Notes: generated by a model not told the origin, from the letters alone. Positions 1 through 6,557 are shown, counted from the stretch's first letter. The stretch: DNA of 10,634 bases from Mesorhizobium sp. (GCA_019509685.1 JAEKLU010000252.1:1-10634), one strand, 5' to 3'. Made by a program: numbers and translations.

Positions 1-98
1 AGGCGTGTATAGGCACCCGACTTTCTCAGATTATGGCCTCGATGCGGCCCTTTCGCGAGGGTTGTCGAGGCATTTTGACCATGTAGTGGAGCATATCC

Positions 99-281
99 AT
101 GGCCGTTCCAAAAAGAAAAACCTCTCCGTCGAAGCGCGGCATGCGCCGCTCGGCCGACGCTCTCAAGGCCCCGACCTATGTCGAGGACAAGAATTCCGGC
201 GAAATGCGCCGCCCGCATCACATCGACCTGAAGACCGGCATGTATCGCGGCCGCCAGGTTCTGGAGCCGAAGGAAAGCTGA
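99..281 (+). CDS. rpmF: 50S ribosomal protein L32
   Basis: L32 is a structural protein of the large ribosomal subunit. The 60-residue product begins [18 protein letters not shown], the hallmark basic N-terminus of bacterial L32, and continues with the family's [19 protein letters not shown] segment at about residues 40-54 (seen here as [15 protein letters not shown]). It has no CxxC pairs, so it is the zinc-independent form usual in Alphaproteobacteria. Length matches the family. The start is fixed by the conserved MAVPK and by a GGAG ribosome binding site at about 88-91, seven bases upstream. A strong intrinsic terminator follows 26 bases after the stop, so the gene is probably the last or only gene of its transcript. 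The 98 bases upstream hold no clear coding tail; a TATAGG near 8-13 could be a -10 element, but its -35 would lie outside the window. Confidence 0.97.
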   Translation: MAVPKRKTSPSKRGMRRSADALKAPTYVEDKNSGEMRRPHHIDLKTGMYRGRQVLEPKES

Positions 282-307
282 GAAGCTTCCACGGTTTGTG
301 ACGTTTC

Positions 308-336
308 AAAAGACCGGCCTCTTGCCGGTCTTTTTT
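308..336 (+). terminator. Intrinsic terminator of rpmF
   Basis: A perfect 11-bp stem pairs AAAAGACCGGC (308-318) with GCCGGTCTTTT (324-334) around a 5-base loop, and the T tract continues to 336. It lies 26 bases after the rpmF stop and has the layout of a Rho-independent terminator. The A-tract on the left arm means it could also work on the minus strand. Confidence 0.95.
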
Positions 337-403
337 GTTTTTGGCGGCTGCCCTGTCCGTGAGACCAGCGCCGGCACGCGGCGCGCCTTGGCGTTCTCAA
401 TCC

Positions 404-423
404 CTGAGCGGTCGCTCGCTCAG
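404..423. repeat. Short palindrome in the rpmF to membrane-protein gap
   Basis: CTGAGCG (404-410) and CGCTCAG (417-423) form a 7-bp inverted repeat with a 6-base loop. It lies between the rpmF terminator and the next gene. No T tract follows, so it is not an obvious terminator; an operator or chance structure are equally possible. Nothing else is evident in the 337-490 stretch. Confidence 0.4.
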
Positions 424-492
424 CCCGGCAACCGGCTGACATCGTTATTTCATTAGGTCTTACAGCGTGTTCGACGGAGGCATCGAAAAATC

Positions 493-521
493 TTGACGGC
501 GCGCCCGCGCCGCATTCTACA
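493..521 (+). promoter_or_regulatory. Possible promoter for the small membrane protein gene
   Basis: TTGACG at 493-498 matches five of six bases of the sigma-70 -35 consensus. At 17 bases spacing the -10 position reads TCTACA (516-521), which is weak. Transcription would start near 528, downstream of the ATG at 524; this favours the ATG at 551 as the true start of the next gene. Confidence 0.4.
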
Positions 522-550
522 AAATGGGTGCCCCCATTGGAGACGCCCAG

Positions 551-952
551 ATGTTTGGTGCCATCCCGCTGCTGATCGTGCCTTTCGTCCTCTACAATCT
601 CGGATTGCTCGGCCTGTTCGGCGGCGGCGACGATCCGTGGATGACCGAGATGTTCTCCTTCCGCATGATGTCGGGTGGCGTCTTCTCGATGACGCTCGGC
701 GACCTGATGGTGCTGATCGGGCTGATCTTCCTGTTCATCGAGATCTCAAAATCGGTACGCACCACCAATGCCTCGATCATGGATCATCTGTTGTCGACGT
801 TGGTGTTCATCGCCTTCCTGGTCGAGTTCCTGCTGGTCAAGGGCGCGGCGCACTCCGTCTTCTTCACGCTGATGGTCATCGCGCTGTTCGACGTGCTGGC
901 GGGTTTTTCGGTTTCGATGCGGTCGGCCAGCCGGGATATCAATCTGAACTAG
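551..952 (+). CDS. Small polytopic inner-membrane protein, function unknown
   Basis: This 133-residue protein is rich in Leu, Ile, Val and Phe and shows about three to four hydrophobic helices: residues about 1-25 (FGAIPLLIVPFVLYNLGLL), 48-65 (LGDLMVLIGLIFLFIEI), 78-97 (STLVFIAFLVEFLLVKG) and 100-118 (SVFFTLMVIALFDVLAG). It therefore probably sits in the cytoplasmic membrane. An in-frame ATG lies 27 bases upstream at 524 but has no ribosome binding site; the ATG at 551 has GGAG at 539-542 with 8-base spacing. I do not recognise a named family beyond conserved rhizobial-type membrane proteins, and no catalytic motif is visible. It stands alone: terminator-insulated from rpmF and convergent with the HxlR gene, with no obvious terminator in the 32-base gap. 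Confidence 0.8.
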   Translation: MFGAIPLLIVPFVLYNLGLLGLFGGGDDPWMTEMFSFRMMSGGVFSMTLGDLMVLIGLIFLFIEISKSVRTTNASIMDHLLSTLVFIAFLVEFLLVKGAAHSVFFTLMVIALFDVLAGFSVSMRSASRDINLN

Positions 953-984
953 GGCACATCCCGTGGCCCGCCGGTCGGACGCTG

Positions 985-1503
985 TCAGCCGGCGACCGCT
1001 TCGGCCTTTCGTGCGACCACAGCCAGATAAGCCGCCTGCAGTTGCTGGCGCACGCCTGGCGTTCCGGGTGGTGTCTTCAGCGGCACGCCAAGATGCTCGT
1101 GGCGCAGCTCGTCCATGAACTGCTCCCATAGCGGCGCGCCGCCTTTTTCCAAAAGCTCGGCGCGGATCGACAGCTCCTCGCTCACCGGCAGCCAGACGCG
1201 CCCCCAGGCGCCGAGATGCGCCATGATCGGCACCAGCGTGATCGCCATCTCGGTCAGGCTGTAGATCGCCTTCTGCTTGTGGCTGGGGTCGTCGGCCTTG
1301 GTCAGCATGCCAAGCTCCATCAGCCGCTTCAGCCGGTCGGCCAGGATGTTGGAGGCGATGCCCTCGATCGAGCCGTTGAGCAGTTCGCGGAAATGACGCC
1401 TGCCGCCAAAGATCATGTCGCGCAGCAGGATCAGGCTCCAGCGATCGCCGAAGACCTCGAGCGACAGATTGATCGGGCAGCCGGACCGGTGCTCGGTTTT
1501 CAT
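985..1503 (-). CDS. HxlR-family winged-helix transcriptional regulator
   Basis: HxlR-family proteins are dimeric one-component DNA-binding regulators, often sensing thiol or aldehyde stress. The 172-residue product opens with the family signature: a conserved Cys9 in GCPINLSLEVFGDRW, then LILLRDMIFGGRRHFREL (about 24-41), and the recognition region IEGIASNILADRLKRLMELGML (about 46-67). The C-terminal third (about 105-172) is longer than the minimal family length of roughly 110-120 residues and has no motif I recognise. The ATG at 1503 is chosen because TTGGAG sits six bases upstream; an ATG two codons earlier (1509) and a TTG at 1515 are less well placed. It is divergent from the alpha/beta hydrolase gene, with a shared promoter region, so it probably controls that gene and itself. 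The Cys9 suggests, but does not prove, redox sensing. Confidence 0.93.
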   Translation of the reverse strand: MKTEHRSGCPINLSLEVFGDRWSLILLRDMIFGGRRHFRELLNGSIEGIASNILADRLKRLMELGMLTKADDPSHKQKAIYSLTEMAITLVPIMAHLGAWGRVWLPVSEELSIRAELLEKGGAPLWEQFMDELRHEHLGVPLKTPPGTPGVRQQLQAAYLAVVARKAEAVAG

Positions 1504-1517
1504 AACCATCTCCAAGA

Positions 1518-1579
1518 AACCAGTTGCATTATGATATCAGTTTAATTATCGTGCAACCGATTGCAAAACGCAACTGGTT
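1518..1579. promoter_or_regulatory. Nested divergent promoters and inverted-repeat operator
   Basis: A perfect 10-bp inverted repeat, AACCAGTTGC (1518-1527) and GCAACTGGTT (1570-1579), brackets this region. Inside it, a minus-strand promoter (-35 TTGCAC at 1551-1556, 17-base spacer, -10 CATAAT at 1528-1533) overlaps a plus-strand promoter (-35 TTGCAT at 1524-1529, 17-base spacer, -10 TATCGT at 1547-1552). A further TGCAA-N4-TTGCA palindrome is at 1552-1565. Each arm of the repeat runs directly into the leader and ribosome binding site of the gene it faces. An HxlR dimer is the obvious ligand, by inference from context. Confidence 0.65.
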
Positions 1580-1594
1580 GGAGGAGCATAGACC

Positions 1595-2416
1595 ATGTCG
1601 GCACAACGCCCGGAAATCGTTTCGCAGACGTTCGGCAACCCGACCGATCCGGCAATCCTGCTGGTCATGGGCGCCATGGCCTCGATGCTCTGGTGGCCCG
1701 AAGCGTTCTGCCGGCAGCTTGCCGGGCACGGCCGCTTCGTCATCCGCTACGACAATCGCGACACCGGCCTGTCGACGAAATACGCAGCCGGCGCGCCGCC
1801 CTACACATTCGAGGACATGGTGGACGATGCCGTGCGCGTGCTCGACGACCATGGCGTCGCCAAGGCGCATATCGTCGGCATGTCGATGGGCGGGATGATC
1901 GCGCAGACCGTTGCGCTCAAATATCCGCAGCGCGTCACAGCACTCACCGTGATCTCCAGCTCGCCGCTCGGCGTCGATACGTCCGGCCTGCCCGGAATGA
2001 CCGCGGCCTATGGCCAGCATGCGGCGGAAGGCGGCGACGTCGATTGGTCCGATCGGACCCAAGTGCTTGCCTACATGGCAAAGGATGCGCGTGCGCTCGC
2101 CAGCACTCTGCACCCGTTCGATGCGGACCGGGCACAAGAGTTGATCGACACTGACTACGAGCGCTCAAGCGGCTTCGCAAGCGCGACCAACCATTTTGCG
2201 CTCAAGGGCGGCGGTCCCAAGCGCAGCATAACGGATCTCACCGTGCCGCTGCTCGTCATCCATGGCACATCCGATCCGATCTTCCCGGTCGAACATGGCG
2301 CCGCACTGGCCAAGGCCGTTCGCGGCGCCAGGCTGGTCGAGATCAAAGGCGGCGGCCACGAGCTGCATCCAGACGACTGGCCGCAGATCATCGAAGCCAT
2401 CGCGGCACATGGCTGA
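1595..2416 (+). CDS. Alpha/beta-fold hydrolase (esterase-like)
   Basis: This 273-residue protein is an alpha/beta hydrolase with a full visible catalytic triad: nucleophile Ser97 in GMSMGG (95-100), acid Asp227 in HGTSDPIFP (223-231) and base His255 in GGGHELHP (252-259). The N-terminal strand LLVMGAMAS (22-30) supplies the oxyanion region, followed by RYDNRDTGLS (51-60), typical of the family. Overall pattern resembles aclacinomycin methylesterase RdmC-like proteins and many unassigned rhizobial hydrolases; the substrate cannot be read from sequence. No signal peptide is seen, so it is probably cytoplasmic. The start is set by GGAGGAG at 1580-1586, eight bases upstream of ATG. It is divergent from the HxlR gene and likely under its control. 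No terminator is evident before the GST gene 91 bases on. Confidence 0.93.
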   Translation: MSAQRPEIVSQTFGNPTDPAILLVMGAMASMLWWPEAFCRQLAGHGRFVIRYDNRDTGLSTKYAAGAPPYTFEDMVDDAVRVLDDHGVAKAHIVGMSMGGMIAQTVALKYPQRVTALTVISSSPLGVDTSGLPGMTAAYGQHAAEGGDVDWSDRTQVLAYMAKDARALASTLHPFDADRAQELIDTDYERSSGFASATNHFALKGGGPKRSITDLTVPLLVIHGTSDPIFPVEHGAALAKAVRGARLVEIKGGGHELHPDDWPQIIEAIAAHG

Positions 2417-2427
2417 TAGCCGCGCCC

Positions 2428-2467
2428 TTGACGCGGCAAGCACGCCACAATAGTTAAGTAGTTACTT
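2428..2467 (+). promoter_or_regulatory. Candidate promoter and ArsR operator upstream of the GST operon
   Basis: TTGACG at 2428-2433 is a good -35 but the -10 position at 17 bases (TAGTTA, 2451-2456) is poor. Overlying it is an AT-rich island in GC-rich surroundings: a direct repeat TAGTTA (2451-2456 and 2459-2464) and a palindrome AAGTA-GT-TACTT (2456-2467). AT-rich palindromes overlapping a -10 are usual ArsR-family operators, and the ArsR gene two positions down the operon is the likely ligand. The assignment is inference. Confidence 0.5.
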
Positions 2468-2507
2468 CAGTGTTGATCGAACGCCCCGACGACAAAGAGA
2501 GCCGAGA

Positions 2508-3164
2508 ATGTCCCTGACCTTTCATTTCCACCCGCTGGCTTCCTTCTGCTGGAAGCCGCTGATTGCGTTCTACGAGAACGAAACGCCGTTCAAGCCGGCG
2601 ATTGTCGACCTTGGCGACGAGGCTTCGCGGTCGGCTTTCCTGAAGGTATCGCCGACCGGCAAGATGCCGGCGCTACGCGACGACGCGCGTGACCGCACGG
2701 TGCTGGAATCGACCATCGTCATCGAGTATCTGGCGGCGCATTATCCAGGGCCGGTCGCGCTGGTGCCCGACGATGTCGACCTTGCCCTCCAGGTCCGTCA
2801 GGCCGACCGCTTCTATGATTTCTACGTGCAGGCGCCGATGCAGAAGATCGTCGGCGACAGGCTGCGTCCGCAGGACAAGACCGATCCATTCGGGGTCGAG
2901 GAGAGCCGTGCGCAGCTGCGCAATGCCTATGACATCATCGAAAGGGACATGAAGGAGAAGAACTGGGCAGTCGGCGAGGCCTTCACCATGGCCGACTGCG
3001 CCGCTTCACCGGCGCTGTTCTACGCCAACAAGGTCGAACCCTTCGGCGACAGCTTCCCTGCGGTGAAGCGCTACCACGACCGTCTGCTGGCGCGCCCGTC
3101 TTTCGCCCGGGTGGTCGAGGAGGCGCAGCCCTATTTCAAATTCTTCCCTTACAACAACGGCTAA
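2508..3164 (+). CDS. Glutathione S-transferase family protein
   Basis: Cytosolic GSTs conjugate or reduce substrates with glutathione. The 218-residue length is typical. The N-terminal thioredoxin-like domain (about 1-80) shows the active-site region HPLASFCWK (8-16, with Ser12 and Cys14 as candidate catalytic residues), the cis-Pro motif KMPAL (Pro54) and the glutathione-binding ESTIVIEYL (67-75, Glu67-Ser68). The all-alpha C-terminal domain (about 90-210) has the N-capping box FTMADCA (159-165, Thr160 and Asp163). The substrate is not predictable. It heads a plus-strand run: the ArsR gene begins six bases after its stop. A purine-rich GAGAG lies just before the ATG. It may detoxify whatever effector or electrophile the regulators respond to, but this is inferred from position only. 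Confidence 0.93.
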   Translation: MSLTFHFHPLASFCWKPLIAFYENETPFKPAIVDLGDEASRSAFLKVSPTGKMPALRDDARDRTVLESTIVIEYLAAHYPGPVALVPDDVDLALQVRQADRFYDFYVQAPMQKIVGDRLRPQDKTDPFGVEESRAQLRNAYDIIERDMKEKNWAVGEAFTMADCAASPALFYANKVEPFGDSFPAVKRYHDRLLARPSFARVVEEAQPYFKFFPYNNG

Positions 3165-3170
3165 AGCGCC

Positions 3171-3497
3171 ATGCTGCACGATCCCGCCCAGCTCGACCTG
3201 ATGTTCCAGGCGCTCGCCGATCCGGCGCGGCGCAGCATGGTGGAGCGGCTGTCGCGCGGACCGGCTTCGGTCAGCCAGCTGGCCGAGCCGCTGGCGATGT
3301 CGCTGTCGGCGGTAGTCCAGCATCTCAACCTGCTCGAGGCGAGCGGTCTGGTGCGGACGGAAAAAATCGGCCGGGTGCGGACCTGCCAGATCGAGCCGAA
3401 GGCGCTTCAGGCGGCCGAGCACTGGATCAACGAGCGGCGGCTCTCCTGGCAGCGCCGGCTCGATCGTCTCGGCGATTTCCTGGCTGAAACGGAATGA
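3171..3497 (+). CDS. ArsR/SmtB-family winged-helix repressor
   Basis: ArsR-type proteins are small dimeric repressors. The 108-residue product carries the family core: FQALADPARRSMVERLSRG (12-30), PASVSQLAEPLAMS (31-44), recognition helix SLSAVVQHLNLLEASGLV (44-61), then the wing RTEKIGRVRTCQIEP (62-76). It lacks the CxC metal-binding motif of arsenic sensors; a lone Cys is at about 72. It belongs with the metal-independent ArsR proteins that travel with SRPBCC genes. It starts six bases after the GST stop with no separate ribosome binding site, which suggests translational coupling, and its stop overlaps an ATG at 3494. It probably represses its own operon through the AT-rich site near 2451-2467 (inference). 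Confidence 0.93.
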   Translation: MLHDPAQLDLMFQALADPARRSMVERLSRGPASVSQLAEPLAMSLSAVVQHLNLLEASGLVRTEKIGRVRTCQIEPKALQAAEHWINERRLSWQRRLDRLGDFLAETE

Positions 3498-3508
3498 AGG
3501 AGGCGATG

Positions 3509-3982
3509 ATGACCGAAAGTTCCGTTACCCATGCAACGATCGTGCTCGAGCGTAGCTACGCCGCCGCGCCGGCACGGGTGTTCCAGGCCCTTGCCGACGT
3601 GGAAGCGCGAAAGCGCTGGGGCAGGCCTTCGCCATCGGTGGAACTGGTCTACGACAAGGCGGATTTTCGGGTCGGCGGTGTGGACGTCAGTCGCTGCGGA
3701 CCGCGCGGCAAGCTGATCTGCCGGGTCGAGACGCGGTATCTCGATATCGAACCGGACCATCGCATCATCTCCGCTGAGATTGTTTCGGAAGGCTGGAACA
3801 AGCTTTCCATTTCGCTGATCACGGTCGAACTGCAGGCCATCGGAACATCCACCCGGCTGGTGCTCACCGATCAGATCACGGCGCTCGGCGGCAAGGACAT
3901 GATTGCCGGCAGCCGCGAAGGGCTCGGCGCGAGCCTCGACAATCTTGTCGCGGAACTCTCTCGACTGCCGGTCCAGGCATAA
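3509..3982 (+). CDS. SRPBCC (AHSA1-like) family protein, first copy
   Basis: SRPBCC/START-like proteins form a helix-grip cavity that binds hydrophobic small molecules; the AHSA1-like bacterial branch is often next to ArsR genes. The 157-residue protein shows the family N-terminus IVLERSYAAAPARVFQALAD (11-30), a W in the RKRWGRP segment (about 35-40), the FRVGG motif (about 52-56), YLDIEPDHRI (about 78-87) and TRLVLTDQ (about 115-122). The family terminus is intact. AAGGAGG at 3497-3503 points to ATG 3509 (or 3506) rather than ATG 3494, which overlaps the ArsR stop. The coupling with the ArsR gene is tight. It is paralogous to the gene at 4425. A metabolite-binding or hydrolytic role is possible; no catalytic residues are evident. 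Confidence 0.9.
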   Translation: MTESSVTHATIVLERSYAAAPARVFQALADVEARKRWGRPSPSVELVYDKADFRVGGVDVSRCGPRGKLICRVETRYLDIEPDHRIISAEIVSEGWNKLSISLITVELQAIGTSTRLVLTDQITALGGKDMIAGSREGLGASLDNLVAELSRLPVQA

Positions 3983-4031
3983 AGCCGGCCGCCAGCCTGC
4001 CTTGGCCAACCCATCAAGCAGAGGAGAAGAC

Positions 4032-4406
4032 ATGGCTGCCAAAAACCGGGCGGAGCTGATCCGCCGCTATTTCGCCGCCTACCAGGCGGGGGAGCGCGAC
4101 GTCGTCGCGGCGGTGCTGACGCACGATTTCAGCTTCACCAGCCCCTATGACGACGCCATCGACACGGCGACCTATTTCGGGCGCTGCTGGCCGAAAAGCC
4201 CGGTGTTCCGATCGATGGCGATCGAGCGGATCTGCGAGGACCATGACGCGGCCTTTGTTCTTTACCGCTGCGAGACGCTGGACGGCAAAACCTTCCACAA
4301 CACCGAACTGCACCTGTTCACCGGCGACCAGCTTCGCGCCGTCGAAGTCTATTTCGGCGCCGCCTATCGCGACGGCGCCTTCGTCCCGCTGCCGCAATCG
4401 ACCTGA
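4032..4406 (+). CDS. NTF2-like / SnoaL-like domain protein
   Basis: This 124-residue protein has the size and pattern of the NTF2-like cone fold used by SnoaL cyclases, ketosteroid isomerase-like enzymes and many binding proteins. Visible are the first helix AELIRRYFAAYQAGERD (7-23), the following VAAVLTHDFSFTSPYD (25-40), and the C-terminal strands FHNTELHLFTGDQLRAVEVYFG (about 88-109), where FTGDQLRAVEVYFG is the usual family end. The start is set by GAGGAG at 4021-4026 with five-base spacing; an in-frame ATG at 3903 lies inside the upstream gene. It sits between two SRPBCC genes, 49 bases after one and 18 bases before the next, so it is probably co-transcribed with them. The ligand or reaction is unknown. 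Confidence 0.88.
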   Translation: MAAKNRAELIRRYFAAYQAGERDVVAAVLTHDFSFTSPYDDAIDTATYFGRCWPKSPVFRSMAIERICEDHDAAFVLYRCETLDGKTFHNTELHLFTGDQLRAVEVYFGAAYRDGAFVPLPQST

Positions 4407-4424
4407 CCAACGAGGAACCAGTCC

Positions 4425-4886
4425 ATGATCGAACGATCCGTCGTCCATTCCACCTTCATCATCGAGCGCGTCTACCCGCAGGCGCCGGCGAAGGTCTATT
4501 TCGCCTTGACCGACGCCGAGGCCAAACGGCGCTGGTTCGGCGATCCGTCAAATCCGCAGCGTGACAGCTATCGCATGGATTTCCGTGTCGGCGGCCAGGA
4601 GGTCAACAGCGGCGGGCCGAAGGACGGGCCGGTCCACACCTATACCGCGACATATCTCGACATCGTGCCCAATGAGCGCCTCGTCTACAGCTACGACATG
4701 CTGTTCGGCGACACGCGCATCTCGGTGTCGCTGGCGACGATGGAGTTGCGGCCGGAAGGCACCGGCACGCGGCTGGTGCTGACCGAGCAGGGCGCGTTCC
4801 TCGACGGCCACGACACATCGGCAACGCGCGAGCACGGAACCAACATCCTGCTCGACATGCTGGGTAACGCTTTGCGGTCAATCTGA
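4425..4886 (+). CDS. SRPBCC (AHSA1-like) family protein, second copy
   Basis: A 153-residue helix-grip protein with the same landmarks as the product of 3509-3982: [21 protein letters not shown] (8-28), RRWFGDP (35-41), [10 protein letters not shown] (51-60), [16 protein letters not shown] (about 77-92), and [17 protein letters not shown] (about 112-128). The family's characteristic TRLVLTEQ near the C-terminus is clear. The two copies are diverged, so the duplication is not recent. GAGGA a few bases upstream of the ATG serves as ribosome binding site. It is the last gene of the plus-strand run; 34 bases separate its stop from the end of the opposing ArsR gene, with no obvious terminator. Ligand and activity are not predictable. 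Confidence 0.92.
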   Translation: MIERSVVHSTFIIERVYPQAPAKVYFALTDAEAKRRWFGDPSNPQRDSYRMDFRVGGQEVNSGGPKDGPVHTYTATYLDIVPNERLVYSYDMLFGDTRISVSLATMELRPEGTGTRLVLTEQGAFLDGHDTSATREHGTNILLDMLGNALRSI

Positions 4887-4920
4887 CAAAGCCGGTTGTT
4901 GGCCGCGCTCGTGAAAATCA

Positions 4921-5196
4921 TCATTCCCCGGGCGATACTTCCCAGAACTGGTCGAGCCAGATGTTGAGCCTGAGGAAACCGGCGGTGCTGACAGTGTAGA
5001 CGCGCCTGGTGCCTTCGGCCTTGGCGTTGACCAGGCCGGCGTCGAGCAGGACTTTCAGATGCTGGGAGACGGCGGGGCGCGATACAGGCAGTCCCGCCGC
5101 CAATTCATTCACCGTCTTCGGGCCGCGCCGGAGTTCTTCCAAGAGATAGCGCCGGTTGGGATCGGCTATCGCCATGAAGGCGTCGGAAAACATCAT
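4921..5196 (-). CDS. ArsR-family winged-helix regulator
   Basis: A 91-residue ArsR-type repressor with FMAIADPNRRYLLEELRRG (7-25), PKTVNELAAGLPVS (26-39), recognition helix SRPAVSQHLKVLLDAGLV (39-56) and wing NAKAEGTRRVYTVS (57-70). No CxC metal motif is present. This is the compact form that commonly pairs with SRPBCC genes, two of which lie head-on at 3509-4886. The start is uncertain: ATG at 5196 or the next codon (5193), both behind a TAAAGG; a TTG at 5232 overlapping the MFS stop (as TTGA) would add 12 residues and give coupling. It follows the MFS gene by 32 bases on the same strand. Its targets could be the MFS operon, the SRPBCC genes, or both. Confidence 0.92.
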   Translation of the reverse strand: MMFSDAFMAIADPNRRYLLEELRRGPKTVNELAAGLPVSRPAVSQHLKVLLDAGLVNAKAEGTRRVYTVSTAGFLRLNIWLDQFWEVSPGE

Positions 5197-5228
5197 GCCT
5201 TTATTTGTGGGGCAAAGTGTTTCGAATC

Positions 5229-6476
5229 TCAACCATTGGTTTCAACCTTTCTGCGCGGATCGAGCCGCAGGGCTTCTGGCGTGACGGCGCGCTCGGAAGG
5301 CTGCGTCTTGAAGGCGTCGCGGTTCTCGATGGGCACCGGCGCGCGGGCGCGAATGCGCAGCAGCGTGTAGCCGGCGAGGCTGAGATGCGCGAGCGCGGTT
5401 GCAAGGAACAGTCCTTCAGGACGCACCCATCCCATCAGGGCGGCGGCCAGCAGCGGACCGATCATGGTGCCGAAGCCGTAGAGCAGCAACAGGCCGCCCG
5501 AAACCTTGACGAAATCCTCGGCCCGCGCGTGGTCGTTGGCATGCGCCACGGCGATCGAATAGAGCGTGTAAGCGAAGCCGCCATAGGCGGCGGTCAGCAC
5601 GATGACGAAAATCGCGGAACGAGGCGAGATCAGGAAAAGCAGGATCGCGACGAGCGCGGCGCCGAAAGCGGCGCCGGCAAGCACGAAGCGGCGATCCGTG
5701 GTGTCGGAGAGCCGCCCGGCCGGAAGCTGCATGGCCGCGCCGGCTATGACCACCAGGCTCATCATCAGCGCGATCTCGGCCGTCGAGATGCCGATGCGGG
5801 CGCCGTAGACGGCGCCCAGCGTGCCCCAGGCGCCATTGGCGATGCCGATCAGCAGGCAGGCCACCGCCGACACCGGCGAATTGGCGTAGAGGCCTTTGAC
5901 GTCGAGCTTGACGTCCTGCAACGGCTTCGGCGTCGATTGCGTCGATACGGCGGTCGGGATGAGCGAGAGGCAGAACAGGATGCCGGTGATCATGAACAGC
6001 GAGGCCGACCTGACATCGCCGCCGGCAACGATCATCTGGCCGCCCATGATCGAGGCATAGGTGACCATCATGTAGAGGCCGAAGACGGTGCCGCGGTTCT
6101 CGTTGGTCGCCTTCTCGTTCAGCCAGCTCTCGATGACCATGAAGGCGCCGGCCATGGTGAAGCCGGTGAAGGCGCGCAACGCGATCCAGAAATATTGGTC
6201 GATGATCAGGCCGGTGAGCAGCGCGACGATGGCGCCGGACGCGGCGAAGGCGCCGAAAGCCCGGACATGGCCGGCGCGGCGCACCAGGCGTGGAGCGAAG
6301 AAGCAACCGGCGACGAAGCCGCCGGCCCAGGCCGTGCCCATCAGGCCGAGCGAGGCGGTCGAGAAGCCTTCGATCTGTCCGCGCAGAGGCAAAAGCAGGC
6401 CATGCAGGCCTGAAGCGGCCAGCAGGAACGCGGTGCCGCGCAGCAGCGAGAGGATCGGTCGGTAGGTTGCAAACAT
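5229..6476 (-). CDS. MFS transporter, YcaD-like
   Basis: A 415-residue major facilitator superfamily permease of normal length, with about 12 hydrophobic segments and a hydrophilic central loop near residues 180-200. Motif A-like sequence between helices 2 and 3 is GCFFAPRLVRRAGHVRA (57-73); helix 4 to the next loop shows VIESWLNEKATNENRG (114-129), and the second half repeats a motif A-like GRLSDTTDRR. The VIESWLN...NRG block and general layout resemble E. coli YcaD and its rhizobial relatives, whose substrate is not established. The C-terminus has a long charged tail (from about 375). The ribosome binding site is weak (GGATCAAGCG before the ATG). It lies 81 bases after the DUF1192 gene and 32 bases before the ArsR gene, all on the minus strand, so one transcript is likely. 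Export of a toxic compound is a guess. Confidence 0.93.
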   Translation of the reverse strand: MFATYRPILSLLRGTAFLLAASGLHGLLLPLRGQIEGFSTASLGLMGTAWAGGFVAGCFFAPRLVRRAGHVRAFGAFAASGAIVALLTGLIIDQYFWIALRAFTGFTMAGAFMVIESWLNEKATNENRGTVFGLYMMVTYASIMGGQMIVAGGDVRSASLFMITGILFCLSLIPTAVSTQSTPKPLQDVKLDVKGLYANSPVSAVACLLIGIANGAWGTLGAVYGARIGISTAEIALMMSLVVIAGAAMQLPAGRLSDTTDRRFVLAGAAFGAALVAILLFLISPRSAIFVIVLTAAYGGFAYTLYSIAVAHANDHARAEDFVKVSGGLLLLYGFGTMIGPLLAAALMGWVRPEGLFLATALAHLSLAGYTLLRIRARAPVPIENRDAFKTQPSERAVTPEALRLDPRRKVETNG

Positions 6477-6501
6477 CGCTTGATCCGGATTCGGGCGCAG
6501 G

Positions 6502-6513
6502 TGTCTGAAGACA
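6502..6513. repeat. Short palindrome upstream of the MFS gene
   Basis: TGTCT-GA-AGACA is a 5-bp inverted repeat 26 bases before the MFS ATG, in the 81-base gap to the DUF1192 gene. It could be an operator for the MFS gene; its short length makes chance possible. Confidence 0.3.
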
Positions 6514-6557
6514 GGCGTATTGGGGCTTTTCGGCGGCAGTTCCGTACAGCGGCGCGG

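Noticed and set aside
5..301. 98-codon open frame across rpmF
   Set aside because: Frame-shifted reading of rpmF; the L32 frame at 99-281 is unmistakable.
493..1131. 212-codon plus-strand open frame over the membrane protein gene and into the HxlR gene
   Set aside because: It overlaps two better supported genes in other frames and its product is Arg/His-rich without motifs.
1595..2416. Polyketide (anthracycline) tailoring pathway because of RdmC-like hydrolase and SnoaL-like protein
   Set aside because: Both folds are widespread outside such pathways and no polyketide synthase or related biosynthetic gene is in the window.
3171..3497. Arsenic or metal resistance operon
   Set aside because: Both ArsR-type proteins lack the CxC metal site and there is no arsenate reductase, arsenite pump or metal chaperone.
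5205..6413. 402-codon open frame on the plus strand opposite the MFS gene
   Set aside because: Low-complexity Arg, Gly, Ala, Asp, His-rich translation with no motif; it is the antisense shadow of a clear 12-helix transporter in high-GC DNA.
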